Source: DATBGO01 sp963785765
Lineage (GTDB): Bacteria > Actinomycetota > Actinomycetes > Streptosporangiales > Streptosporangiaceae
Length of the DNA: 64,000 nt
Assembly (NCBI GenBank): GCA_963785765.1
Contig: CAWAWM010000002.1
Span: forward strand, 1,178,001 to 1,242,000
Direction of reading: 5' to 3'
Shown here: piece after piece, positions 23,348-32,687 of the stretch
Position numbering within the stretch: position 1 is the stretch's first letter
How the letters are laid out: every line of letters begins with the position of its first letter
Position numbers and translations under genes: made by a program
Notes under the pieces: generated by a model
Told to the model about the DNA's origin: nothing
The model's database searches: none
What the model saw: only the letters and a program-made list of their open reading frames with translations

Positions 23348-24700
23348 TCAGAGCGCCAGCCGCCGGGCGAGATCGGAGATGAACATCCGGTCCGGGTCGA
23401 TCTGGGCGCACACCTTACGGAACTCCTCAAGCCGCGGATACATCCTGGCCAGCACCCCGGCCGGGACCCTCGAGTCCTTGGCCAGGTAGACGCGGCCGCC
23501 CGCGTCGAGCACCAGGGCGTCCAGCCAGTCAAGCAGCCCGGCCAGGCCGGGGGTGCGGGCCGGGAAGTCCAGCGCCAGCGTCCAGCCGGGCATCGGGAAG
23601 GACAGCAGCCCGGGGTCGGCCTGCCCGAACCGCTTCAGCACGGTCACGAACGAAGGCGCGGCCGCCTGGCTGATCCGCTCGAACGATCTGCGGACCGCGT
23701 CTTCCTGGCCGAACGGCATGACGTACTGATACTGCAGGAACCCGGCAGGCCCGTAGACCCGGTTCCAGTTCCTGATCCCGTCGAGCGGATGGAAGAAGGC
23801 GCCGATGGTCTGGATCTCGCCGATCCGCCGTTTCGGGGCCTTCCGGTACCAGGCCTCGTTGAGCAGGGCCACGGTGCGCCTGTTGACCAGCCCGGTCGGG
23901 AACACCGGCGGGGCGGCGGCGAGCGCACCGGGGCGGAAGGCGTACCGGTCACCGCGGTCCTTGGCCGGCAGATCGTCCAGCGCGGCGAAGGAGCCGCTGG
24001 TGATGACCGATCGGCCCAGGCTGCCGCCGCGGGCCAGGCAGTCCGACCAGGCGACCGTGTAGTCGTAGGCGCTGTCGGTGTCCGACAGGTAGGCCATGGT
24101 CTCGTCGATGTCCGCGGTCCGGACCGTGTCCACCCGGACGCGGGACGTCGGCACCTGCTTCATCGCCACGGTGGCCCGCAGGATGATGCCGGTCAGCCCC
24201 ATGCCCCCCGCCGTGGCCCAGAACAGGTCCGGGTCCGACCCGGGCGTCACGTGCCGCACCTGCCCGCCGGAGGTCAGCAGGTCAAAGGCCGGCACATGGA
24301 CGGCGAAGCTCCCGGCCACATGGTGGTTCTTGCCGTGCACGTCCGCCGCGATCGCGCCGCCCACGGTCACCTGGCGGGTCCCCGGCGAGACCGGCACGAA
24401 CCAGCCGAGCGGCAGCATGGTGGTCATCAGCTGCTCGAGGCTCGCCCCGGCCTCGCAGGTGACCAGGCCGCGATCGGCGTCGATGTCGAGAATCCGGTTC
24501 ATCCTGGTGGTCCTGATCACCAGGCCGCCGCCGTTCTGCGCGGCATTGTTGTAACTGCGGCCCAGCCCGCGCGCGATCACGCCGCGCTGGGGCGCAGCCC
24601 GCAGCAGGCCGGGCAGGTCGGCCGGCTCGGCAGGCTCGGCTACCTGCGCGACCGAGGGCGCGGTATGACCCCACCCGGTCAGGGCTTCGCGGTCGGACAT
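23348..24700 (-). CDS. dprE1: DprE1-like decaprenylphosphoryl-ribose oxidase
   Basis: A 450-aa FAD oxidoreductase resembling DprE1, which oxidises decaprenylphosphoryl-ribose on the way to arabinan donors. FAD-binding features are RGLGRSYNNAAQNGGG and SPGTRQVTVGGAIAADVHGKNHH, followed by the C-terminal YLAKDSRVPAGVLARMYPRLEEF and ISDLARRL. The residue matching mycobacterial Cys387, target of benzothiazinones, is Ala376 (GWTLALDFP). The usual DprE2 and arabinosyltransferase partners are not adjacent, so the true substrate could differ. Confidence 0.85.
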   Translation of the reverse strand: MSDREALTGWGHTAPSVAQVAEPAEPADLPGLLRAAPQRGVIARGLGRSYNNAAQNGGGLVIRTTRMNRILDIDADRGLVTCEAGASLEQLMTTMLPLGWFVPVSPGTRQVTVGGAIAADVHGKNHHVAGSFAVHVPAFDLLTSGGQVRHVTPGSDPDLFWATAGGMGLTGIILRATVAMKQVPTSRVRVDTVRTADIDETMAYLSDTDSAYDYTVAWSDCLARGGSLGRSVITSGSFAALDDLPAKDRGDRYAFRPGALAAAPPVFPTGLVNRRTVALLNEAWYRKAPKRRIGEIQTIGAFFHPLDGIRNWNRVYGPAGFLQYQYVMPFGQEDAVRRSFERISQAAAPSFVTVLKRFGQADPGLLSFPMPGWTLALDFPARTPGLAGLLDWLDALVLDAGGRVYLAKDSRVPAGVLARMYPRLEEFRKVCAQIDPDRMFISDLARRLAL

Positions 24701-24808
24701 CTCCTCATCCCCCCGTGCCAGGATCGACAGGCTACCTGACTATGCCCGGGCGGCCGGTGCGGCACTCGCTCGTGCCAGGTCGCGCTTGACTGTCATTAAG
24801 ATCGCGGT

Positions 24809-27193
24809 GTGCCGTACCTGACCCCCGGAAGCGAGATCGCCGCCATTGTCGATGCCCCGGCGACCCCGCTGGCGATGCTCGCACCAGGTGGCCGGTTCAT
24901 GGCGCTGGTGCACTACGAGGCACATCCCCCGATCAGCTTGCTGGCCCGGCCCTACCTGCCGCTGGCCGGGCTCCGCGTCGACCCGGTGCTCGGCGGCCGG
25001 CAGCGGGTGCGGCGGCTGACCGGCCTATCCATCTTGCGGCTGGCGGACGGCTCACAGCGGCCGCTGCCGCTCCCGCCGGATGCCCAGGTCAGCGTCCCGA
25101 CCTGGGCGCCGGACGGGCAGCGCCTGGCCTTCACGGTCGATCAGGGCGACGGCATCGGGGTCTGGGTCGCCGACGCTGAGGCGGCCGCCGCCAGCCAGGT
25201 TCCCGGGCTGGTCGTCCGGGACGTGCTCGGCGGCGACCCGCTCACCCCCGGCGCGGCTGCCTGGTGGTCCCGCGACGGCCGGACGCTGCTGGCGCTCGGC
25301 GCCCCCGGCGAGCCCGCCGCTGTTGCGCAGGCGCCGGCCGAGCCGCCCATCGAGCCGCACACCGAGGAGACGGCCGGGAAGCGGTCGCAGATGGCGACCT
25401 TCCAGGATCTACTGCGTACCGCCGCCGACGAGGACACGTTCGAAGCGCTCGCGACCACCGTCCCGTTGCGGGTCGACCCGGCGACCGGAGACCGGCGCGA
25501 GCTTGGTCCGCCCGGCCTGTACCGGCATCTCACCGAGTCGCCCGACGGTGCTCACCTGCTGGTGCTGCGGCTGCGGCGGCCGTTCTCGTTCCGCGTGCCC
25601 TGCTATTACTTTGCCCGGACGACCGAGGTGTGGGGCGCGGCGGGCGGCCTGCAGCGGGTCGTGGCCGACCTGGACGTCAGCGATGAAGTGCCGCGCCAGG
25701 GCGTGCCCGGCGGCCCCCGCCAGGTCTCCTGGGAGCAGCGGGCGCCGGCCAGCCTGGTCTGGGTGGAAGCCCTGGACGGCGGCGACCCGGTCGTGGCCGC
25801 CGAGCATCGCGACCGCATCCTGCGGCTGGCCGCGCCGTTCACCGGCGAGCCCGAGCCGGCCTTCGATCTGCGGCACCGCTGTGTGTACTGGGTGGATCTG
25901 GACCAGCGGCACGGGCTGCTGCTCACCGAGCACGACCGGGACCGCCGGTGGCTGACCACCTGGCGCTGCGATCTGGCCGAGCCGGATCGCAACCAGGTCC
26001 TGTTCGACCACTCGGCTGACGACGCCTACGCCGACCCTGGCACGGCGCTGATGACCACCAATCCGGACGGGAGCCGGACCGTCCTGCAGGATGGCCAGTC
26101 CATCTATTTGCGCGGCGACGGGGCGACCCCGGCGGGCGACCGTCCGTTCCTGGACCGCCTCGACCTGGCCGCGGGGACCACCACCCGGCTCTTTCAGAGC
26201 CCGCCCGATTGCGTTGACGAGGTGATCGGCTTCGTCGCCGGCCGCCGCGATCAGATCGCCGGCTGGCATCAGAGCCCCGCCGAGCCGCCGAACCTCTTCA
26301 CGGCGGCCCTGGACGGCCCGGTGCCCGACGGCCCGGTGCGCCGGCCGCTGAGCCAGTGGCCAGATCCGCACCCGCAGTTGACCGGGCTGACCAAGCAACT
26401 GGTCACCTGCGACCGCGGCGACGGGGTACAGCTGTCCGGCATGCTGCACCTGCCGCCCGGCTACCGGCCGGAGACAGACGGGCGGCTGCCGCTGGTCATC
26501 TGGGCCTATCCGCTCGACTACGGCGACGCGGGGACCGCGGGTCAGGTGCACGGCAGCACCATGCGGTTCACCAGGCTGAGCGGGCTGGAGGCCGCTTGGT
26601 TCGTGCTGCGCGGCTACGCGGTGCTCGCCGCCGCGACGATTCCGGTCATCGGCGACCCGGAGACCAAGAACGACACCTATATCGAGCAGACCTGCATGGC
26701 GGCGCGCGCCCACATCAGGGCGCTCGATGAGATGGCGATCATCGACCCGGCGCGGGTGGCGGTGGGCGGTCACAGCTACGGCGGGTTCATGACCGCGAAC
26801 CTGCTCGCGCACACCGAGCTTTTCGCGGCCGGGATCGCCCGCAGCGGGGCGTACAACCGCACCCTGACCCCGTTCGGCTTCCAGACCGAACGGCGCAGCT
26901 TCTGGGAGGCGGCCGGGATCTACGACCAGATGTCGCCGTTCAGGTACGCCGACCAGATCGCCGCGCCGATCTTGCTCATTCACGGGATGGAGGACAGCAA
27001 CTCAGGCACGTACCCGATCCAGTCGGAGCGGCTGTTCCAGGCGGTGCAGGGCAACGGCGGCACGGCGCGCCTGGTCCTGCTGCCGCACGAAAGCCACGGC
27101 TACCTGGCCCGCGAGTCGGTGCTGCACGTGCTCGGCGAGCAGTTCGACTGGCTGGACCGCTGGCTCACGAAACCGCCGCCCGGCGACGGCTGA
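24809..27193 (+). CDS. S9 family prolyl-oligopeptidase-type peptidase
   Basis: A 794-aa cytosolic peptidase with an N-terminal beta-propeller and C-terminal alpha/beta hydrolase. The catalytic triad is in GGHSYGGFM (Ser), HGMEDSNSGTYP (Asp) and PHESHGYLA (His). The propeller contains WAPDGQRLAFTVDQ-type blades. Sequence style resembles the glutamyl endopeptidase branch, but specificity is not determined from this. GTG start; no clear signal peptide. A strong hairpin follows. Confidence 0.9.
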   Translation: MPYLTPGSEIAAIVDAPATPLAMLAPGGRFMALVHYEAHPPISLLARPYLPLAGLRVDPVLGGRQRVRRLTGLSILRLADGSQRPLPLPPDAQVSVPTWAPDGQRLAFTVDQGDGIGVWVADAEAAAASQVPGLVVRDVLGGDPLTPGAAAWWSRDGRTLLALGAPGEPAAVAQAPAEPPIEPHTEETAGKRSQMATFQDLLRTAADEDTFEALATTVPLRVDPATGDRRELGPPGLYRHLTESPDGAHLLVLRLRRPFSFRVPCYYFARTTEVWGAAGGLQRVVADLDVSDEVPRQGVPGGPRQVSWEQRAPASLVWVEALDGGDPVVAAEHRDRILRLAAPFTGEPEPAFDLRHRCVYWVDLDQRHGLLLTEHDRDRRWLTTWRCDLAEPDRNQVLFDHSADDAYADPGTALMTTNPDGSRTVLQDGQSIYLRGDGATPAGDRPFLDRLDLAAGTTTRLFQSPPDCVDEVIGFVAGRRDQIAGWHQSPAEPPNLFTAALDGPVPDGPVRRPLSQWPDPHPQLTGLTKQLVTCDRGDGVQLSGMLHLPPGYRPETDGRLPLVIWAYPLDYGDAGTAGQVHGSTMRFTRLSGLEAAWFVLRGYAVLAAATIPVIGDPETKNDTYIEQTCMAARAHIRALDEMAIIDPARVAVGGHSYGGFMTANLLAHTELFAAGIARSGAYNRTLTPFGFQTERRSFWEAAGIYDQMSPFRYADQIAAPILLIHGMEDSNSGTYPIQSERLFQAVQGNGGTARLVLLPHESHGYLARESVLHVLGEQFDWLDRWLTKPPPGDG

Positions 27194-27523
27194 TTCCGGG
27201 CAAATTGAAGGCCCTGGCGAACCCCCAAGCCGCCAGGGCCCTCACCCCCCTCGGCCGCAGAAGCCAGCCGGGTGCGCGGCTCGCCCGGTATGTGCCTTGA
27301 TCGGCACCAGGTGATCCCCTCCGCGCAGTCACTAGATAAGCAATCGCTGATGCAGCCGTCCTGAGGACCGTATGCAGATCGTATGGAGGCGCCGGGTCTG
27401 GTTCCGGGGCAATTGGGTCCGGAACCGGTCAACTCAAACCGGCCGGCCCGACCCGGCACCAGCCTCCCGGGCGACCAGCCTCCCGGGCGGCCAGCCGCCC
27501 GGGACCAACCGCCCGGCCCGGCC
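27194..27523. other. 330-bp region between convergent genes
   Basis: It holds the S9 terminator (27210-27240), then ordinary sequence, then GC-rich direct repeats of about 16 bp (core AGCC(T/G)CCCGGGCG(A/G)CC) at 27470-27520 just beyond the stop of the oxidoreductase gene. No gene is supported. Confidence 0.5.
27210..27240 (+). terminator. Terminator of the S9 peptidase gene
   Basis: Perfect 10-bp stem GGCCCTGGCG / CGCCAGGGCC with an 11-base loop, 16 bases after the stop. Confidence 0.8.
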
Positions 27524-29938
27524 TCAGCTCCGGACCCTGGTGCCGTCCGGGTCATATAGCGGCCGGTCGTGCCGGGTCGCCGGGTACCGCTCGCCGGCCA
27601 CCTCCACCAGGAAATCACTCTCGCCGGCCAGCCGGACCGGCAGGTAGGCGGAGAAGATGGTCCGGCCGACGGTGTACCCGTACCCGGCGCTGCGCACGCT
27701 GGCCGCCAGCCCGCTGGCCGGATGGGCGAGCAGTTCACCGCCGTGCATGACCACCTCAGGGCCGGCCGAGAACCAGCAGAGTTTCTCGCCGGGCCCCTCG
27801 TCCCTGATCTTCAGCAGCGCGGGGCCTGCCAGCAGCCCGGGCTTGTCCGGCCGCACGGCGGCACCCAGGCCCGCGGCGTACGGGTTGTCGTCGCTGGTGA
27901 TGTCGGCGGCCCAGGCCAGGTACTGCTTCTCCAGCCGCAGCGAGTTGACCGCCCGGTAGCCCACGTCCCGGAGCCCGGCGGCCGCCCCGGCGTCCAGCAG
28001 CCGGTCGTACAGATCACGCAGGTACTCCGTCGGCACGTGGAACTCCCAGCCCAGCTCGCCGACATAGCTGGCGCGCAGCGCCAGCACCGGCGCGTGCCCG
28101 AGATCGATGTGCCGGGCCGTCATGTAGCCGAACGCCGCGTTGCTCAGGTCGGCGCGGCTGAGCCGCTGGGCTACCGCTCTGGCCCGCGGGCCGCACAGGC
28201 TCAGCACGCCATAGCCCGAGGTCACGTCCCGGATCGTGACCGACCCGTCGTCCGGTGCATGCCGCAGGATGAACGCGATGTCGTGACGGCCGAACCCGGC
28301 GCCGGTGACGAAGTAGAAGCAGTCTGCGGCCAGCCGGGTGAAGGTGACGTCGCCCTCGATGCCGCCGCGCTCGTTCAGCAGCTGGGTGTAGACAACCTTG
28401 CCGGGCGGCACGTCCAGGTTGGCCCCCGCGAGCCGCTGCAGCAGCGGCAGCGCACCGGGCCCGCTGATCTCGTACTTGGCGAACGAGCTGAGGTCGGCCA
28501 GGCCCGCTGCCTCCCGGACGGCGCGGTGCTCGGCACCGACTTGCGGCCAGGCGGCGGACCGGCCGAACGTCAGCTCCTCGGCCGGCTCGGCCCCCGGCGG
28601 GGCGAACCAGCTGGCCCGTTCCCAGCCGAATTTCGCGCCGGCCACGGCCCCGCGGGCCGCCAGCAGGTCAGACAGCGCGCTGCGGCGCTGTCCACGGGGC
28701 GCGGCGAGCTCGCGATTCGGGAACGCGATCGCGTAGTAGTGGCCATAGGCATCGATGCAGCGCTGCTCGAGGTAGCCGGGCACGCCGTGCGAGCGCCCGA
28801 ACCGCCGGACGTCGAATGGCCACAGGTCAAGCCCGGGATCGCCGTCGATGATCCAGCCCGCCATGGCCTGACCGGCCCCGCCAGCGGCGGCGATCCCGGC
28901 GGAGAAGCCACAGCAGTGGAACAGGTTGTCGGTGTCCTCGGTGACGCCGAGCAGCGGCTCGGCGTCGGGCGAGAACGGGATCGGCCCATTCACCCAGGTC
29001 TTGATGCCGGCCTCGGCGGTGACCGGGACGCGATGCGCCGCGCCCTCGCTGATCGGCTCGAACCGGTCATGGTCCGGCGGCAATAGCTCCGGGCCCAGGT
29101 CACGGGGAATCTCCGGCCACGGCACCCGCGTCCCGTCCTCCCAGCCGCCGATGACCAGCGCCCCGGCCTCCGGCTTGAGATAGAACCTCGCGTCCGGATC
29201 ACGCAGCGTAGGCAGATCAGCGGGCAGCCCAGAGATTTTTTCCGTAACGATGTACTGGTGCTCGACCGCGCCCACCGCCACGTCGGCGTCAGCCAGGGCG
29301 GCGGTCGCCCGGCCCCACATCCCGGTCGCGTTGACGAGCGTGTCGCATTCAATCCGCCCCAGGTCGGTCAGCACCGCGGTGACCCGGCGGCCGCGGCGCT
29401 CGACGGCCTCGGCGCGGCAGCCTTGCACGATCGCCGCCCCCGCTGCCCGAGCGCCGGTCGCGAAGGAATGGGTGAGCTGACTCGGGTCCGCATAGCCGTC
29501 CGTGGGAACCCAGGTCGCGCCCCGGATGCCAGCCAGGCTGAGCAGCGGGAACAGCTCCCGGGCCGCCGCGGGGGAGAGCAGCTCCGCCGCGAAGCCGAAG
29601 CTCTTGGCCGCCGTCACCAGCCGTTTGAGCTCCTGCCAGCGGGCATCACTCGCGGCGACCCGGAGGCTGCCGGCCTGGCGCCAGCCGGTGGCGTACCCGG
29701 TCTCGCGCTCCAGCGCCTGGTAGGTCTCCACGCTGGCCCGCATCAGCTGGGTCAGGCTCGCCGAGCTCCGCAGCTGGCCCACCAGCCCGGCCGCATGCCA
29801 GGTGCTGCCCTCGGTCAGCCGCCTGCGCTCGATCAGGGTCACGTCGGTCTTGCCGCGCCTGGCGAGCTGGTAGGCGATGCTGCAGCCGATCACCCCGCCC
29901 CCGATGATCACGATCTCGCTGCGCTCGGGCAAGGGCAT
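27524..29938 (-). CDS. FAD-dependent dimethylglycine/sarcosine dehydrogenase-like protein (DAO + GcvT)
   Basis: An 804-aa two-part enzyme. The N-terminal DAO domain starts EIVIIGGGVIGCSIAYQLARRG, an FAD-binding Rossmann motif, followed by LTEGSTWHAAGLVGQLR (the His region that carries covalent FAD in relatives). The C-terminal half is a GcvT/aminomethyltransferase fold (YEISGPGALPLLQRLAGANLD, RASYVGELGWEFHVP), which binds tetrahydrofolate and captures the methyl carbon. Family members demethylate glycine derivatives. Substrate is inferred from fold only. Confidence 0.88.
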   Translation of the reverse strand: MPLPERSEIVIIGGGVIGCSIAYQLARRGKTDVTLIERRRLTEGSTWHAAGLVGQLRSSASLTQLMRASVETYQALERETGYATGWRQAGSLRVAASDARWQELKRLVTAAKSFGFAAELLSPAAARELFPLLSLAGIRGATWVPTDGYADPSQLTHSFATGARAAGAAIVQGCRAEAVERRGRRVTAVLTDLGRIECDTLVNATGMWGRATAALADADVAVGAVEHQYIVTEKISGLPADLPTLRDPDARFYLKPEAGALVIGGWEDGTRVPWPEIPRDLGPELLPPDHDRFEPISEGAAHRVPVTAEAGIKTWVNGPIPFSPDAEPLLGVTEDTDNLFHCCGFSAGIAAAGGAGQAMAGWIIDGDPGLDLWPFDVRRFGRSHGVPGYLEQRCIDAYGHYYAIAFPNRELAAPRGQRRSALSDLLAARGAVAGAKFGWERASWFAPPGAEPAEELTFGRSAAWPQVGAEHRAVREAAGLADLSSFAKYEISGPGALPLLQRLAGANLDVPPGKVVYTQLLNERGGIEGDVTFTRLAADCFYFVTGAGFGRHDIAFILRHAPDDGSVTIRDVTSGYGVLSLCGPRARAVAQRLSRADLSNAAFGYMTARHIDLGHAPVLALRASYVGELGWEFHVPTEYLRDLYDRLLDAGAAAGLRDVGYRAVNSLRLEKQYLAWAADITSDDNPYAAGLGAAVRPDKPGLLAGPALLKIRDEGPGEKLCWFSAGPEVVMHGGELLAHPASGLAASVRSAGYGYTVGRTIFSAYLPVRLAGESDFLVEVAGERYPATRHDRPLYDPDGTRVRS

Positions 29939-30038
29939 CGGCAGTTCTCCTCGCTCACCCGAGGACCCAACTGATTTCCGCGCGGCTGCTGGCCTGGGCC
30001 GCGAAATTCACCGGCCCGGCGGCGCCTGATGGGCCCGG

Positions 30039-30542
30039 CTAGGAAACGTACTTCTGCGCGGCGATCTGATAGTGATGCAGTTCGTCGGCCGAGAACCAGA
30101 CGTCGATCTCGTGCTTGGCCTCTTCCCGGTTGCCTGATGCGTGCACGAGGTTGGCGACGGCGATCCGGTTGGCGTTGGCGTACGCCTTGCTCTGGTGGGC
30201 GAAGTCGCCCCTGATTGTGCCCGGCGGTGCCTGGTCCGGGTAGGTGGCACCGACCAGCTTGCGGACGCACGCCACGGCGTCGACACCCTCGAGGACCAGC
30301 GCGATGACCGGGCCAGTCTGCATAAATTTGGACATCGATGCATAAACTTTGGGACCGAAGCGTTCTTCGAGGTCGAAGTAGTGCTGTTTGGTCAGGTCGG
30401 CGTCCATCCACACCATCTTGGTGGCGACAATCTTCAGCAGTGCGGCCTCGAAACGGGCCAGAACCTGTCCAACTAGCCCCCGCGCTACGGCATCGGGCTT
30501 GAGCAAGACGAGCGTTCGCTCGACCCCGGTGACGTCAGTCAT
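30039..30542 (-). CDS. ndk: Nucleoside diphosphate kinase
   Basis: A 167-aa enzyme that balances nucleoside triphosphates through a phosphohistidine. The first strand ERTLVLLKPDAVARGLVG, QTGPVIALVLEG, PDQAPPGTIRGDFA and the active-site NLVHAS (catalytic His) are present. It is longer than the usual 135-150 aa because of an extended C-terminus (EIDVWFSADELHHYQIAAQKYVS), as in a less common Ndk subgroup. Start MTDVTG at 30542 is preferred to an upstream in-frame ATG at 30572. Confidence 0.93.
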   Translation of the reverse strand: MTDVTGVERTLVLLKPDAVARGLVGQVLARFEAALLKIVATKMVWMDADLTKQHYFDLEERFGPKVYASMSKFMQTGPVIALVLEGVDAVACVRKLVGATYPDQAPPGTIRGDFAHQSKAYANANRIAVANLVHASGNREEAKHEIDVWFSADELHHYQIAAQKYVS

Positions 30543-30693
30543 GTTGGTCCTCTCCGACGAGTTTGCCCGCATAGCTTAGCGATCAGGACTCCGGTGTGTG
30601 CCGCTCGGCCGGCCGAGTTAGCTGCGCATTCACCGCGCCGCTGGGCCGCGCGGCCCGGCGGGGCTGGTGCAGCGCGCCCGCCTGGCTGGCTGC

Positions 30694-30808
30694 ATGGCCC
30701 CGTACCTGGCCCCGTGGCTAGCTCTGTGCCTGGTCCGTGGCTGGCCTTGTGCCTGGTCCGTGCCTGGCCCCGTGGCTGGCCTTGTGCCTGGCCCGCGCCT
30801 GGCCCGTG
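30694..30808. repeat. Irregular CTGG-rich tandem repeat
   Basis: Units of 12-18 bp with core CTGG(C/T)CCGTG repeat between the ndk start and the SixA stop. Period is irregular. No gene occupies this stretch. Confidence 0.7.
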
Positions 30809-30813
30809 CCTGG

Positions 30814-31533
30814 CTAACGGCCCAGCTCGCGCGGCACGACGAAGGTGACCAGGCGGGCGCTGCCGGTCGACAGGTCCGGCCAGTCGCCACCGAACTCCAG
30901 GACGGCTATCGCCGCGGTCGGAAACTTAATGGCGGCCCGGTCCAGTAGCGCCGCCGCCGGGTCTTCGCGCGTCGCGGTTCGGCCCGCTGTGTCTTCGCCC
31001 GCCGTGTTTCCGCCCGCCGTGTTTTCGCCGGCCGCCGCCGTGTTTCCGCCCGCCGTGTTTCCGCCGGCTGTGTTTTCGCCAGCAACGGCCGCGTTTTCGC
31101 CGACTGTGTTTTCGCTGGCTGTGTTTTCGCTGGCCACGGCTGTGTCGTCGGCGGTCGTGGCCGACAAGGTGAGGGCAAGGTCCTGGATGCCCGGGTTATG
31201 CCCGACCAGCAGGAGTGTCGTCGTCCTGGGCGGAGCCTGGCGGATGAGGTTCGCCAGCTCGCCGGCGGTTGCCCCGTACAGCCGGGGCTCATAGCTGACC
31301 GGCGGGTCCGCGCCCAGCTCGGCGGCGGCCAGCCGCCAGGTCTGGGTGGCCCGCTCCGCCGTAGAGCACCAGACCAGATCGGGTATGCAGCCCGTGTCCT
31401 GCAGCCAGCGGCCCATTACCGGAGCGTCACCGCGACCCCGGCCGGCCAGCGGCCTGTCGTGGTCGGGCAGATCCGGCCAGGCGGATTTGGCATGCCGTAA
31501 AAGGACGAGGCGCCTGATCGGTTTGCTAGCCAT
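30814..31533 (-). CDS. SixA-type phosphohistidine phosphatase with repeat insertion
   Basis: A 239-aa histidine-phosphatase-superfamily protein. VLLRHAKSAWPD contains the catalytic RHG-like core (RHAKS), DLVWCSTAERATQTW the substrate loop, and LLVGHNPGIQDLAL the second catalytic His. Between that His motif and the C-terminal strand lies about 55 residues of (G/S)ENTA/GGNTA repeats (residues about 130-183). The folded part totals about 170 aa, the usual size. Target phosphoproteins are unknown. Confidence 0.87.
   Translation of the reverse strand: MASKPIRRLVLLRHAKSAWPDLPDHDRPLAGRGRGDAPVMGRWLQDTGCIPDLVWCSTAERATQTWRLAAAELGADPPVSYEPRLYGATAGELANLIRQAPPRTTTLLLVGHNPGIQDLALTLSATTADDTAVASENTASENTVGENAAVAGENTAGGNTAGGNTAAAGENTAGGNTAGEDTAGRTATREDPAAALLDRAAIKFPTAAIAVLEFGGDWPDLSTGSARLVTFVVPRELGR
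30984..31148 (-). repeat. 15-bp in-frame repeat inside the SixA gene
   Basis: About ten five-codon units encode SENTA, GENTA, GGNTA and GEDTA, with one two-codon interruption (AA). DNA unit core is GCCGTGTTTCCGCCC on the plus strand. Confidence 0.9.
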
Positions 31534-31542
31534 GCCGACAGC

Positions 31543-32495
31543 CTAGTGAGCGTCAGCCGCGCCGCCACGGTAGCTGGCTCGAGGGTTCACCCGGTCGAGC
31601 AGGTCGCGGATGGCCTGGACGACAGCGTCCGGTCGGTCAGTATGGAGTGTCGAGTGCCCGGCGCCCTCCACTTCGCGATACTCGCCGCGCGGGACCGAAT
31701 CCACCAGCGGGCGGAAAAGCGCAGCCTTCCTGCTGTTCAGCTCGCGCAGCTGAGCTACTGGCATCAGCGCGGCCATGAACGGGTCGATCCCCATGGACGC
31801 GAGCACGATCACCGGCACGTCGGGCAGCTGCCCGCCCTCCCGGAGCTCCGCCTCGACCTCGCTAAACAGGTTCTTCCGCTCCTGCATGGTCCTCCGCAAC
31901 GCGCGGACGTGGTAGTCGACGAGCGGCCTGCGGACCGATTCGGGCCAGTCGGCGAGCATCTGCCCGAACATGCGCCGGTAGAACGGCTTGACCTGCACGG
32001 CCACCCGCAGGGCAGCGAACACTGTCCACAGCGTGGCGCCGACGGTCAGCTTCGGGCCCTGGGCCTCGAGTCCCTCGTAGAAGGGCTCGAGGAAGAGCAG
32101 GCCGGCCACTTCGTCCGGATATTGCTGCGCATACCGGCGCGCGTAGGCGGCGCCCAGCGAGTGGCCCACGAGCAGATAGGGGGCCGGTATGTCGGCCGCC
32201 CGGAGCAGCGCGTGGAGTTCCCCGGCGACCTCGCCGGCGCTACGGGGCAGGTTGACCTGATCGCTCCAGCCCGTTCCGGCCCGGTCGTAGAGCACTGACG
32301 TGGTGACGGCCGAGACCTGATCGTGGACGTTCAGGAAGTCGAGGCCGACCAGGCCGGCCCCGGCAGGAACACCACTGACGGTCCGCCGCTTCCCGAGCGG
32401 TGCAGCAGCAGCCGTCGCCCGTCCACCTCGTAGCGGGCGCCGAGCGGCGCGCCCAGGGTTTCACTGCCGCGGCTCATTTCCGTGCGCTGTAGCAT
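31543..32495 (-). pseudogene. Alpha/beta hydrolase, single-base frameshift
   Basis: From ATG 32495 (ideal AAAGGAG seven bases upstream) the frame reads MLQRTEMSRGSETLGAPLGA... to PSVVFLPG, then shifts at the C4 run 32358-32361 (plus strand); adding one base restores AGLVGLDFLNVHDQVSAVTTSVLYDRAGTGWSD. The downstream part (31543-32295) carries GHSLG with the nucleophile Ser, an Asp in SMGIDPF and His in EGAGHSTLH. The reconstructed protein is about 317 aa. Either a real lesion or an undercalled G in assembly. Confidence 0.85.
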
Positions 32496-32560
32496 CGACG
32501 GCTCTCCTTTGCATGCTGGTGTATCGGTGAACTGATGGCCGGGCGTGGCCAGGCAGCGCG

Positions 32561-32687
32561 GTCAGCCGGCACCGCGGTCAGCCGGCACCGCGGTCAGCCG
32601 GCACCGCGGTCACCGGCACCGCGGTCAGCCGGCACCGCGGTCAGCCGGCACCGCGGTCAGCCGGCACCGCGGTCAGCCGGCACCGCG
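32561..32687. repeat. 16-bp tandem repeat, eight units
   Basis: Eight units of GTCAGCCGGCACCGCG; unit 4 lacks one base (15 bp). The array lies between the hydrolase start and the MarR gene, and one unit supplies the MarR stop codon and its last ten codons. Confidence 0.95.
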
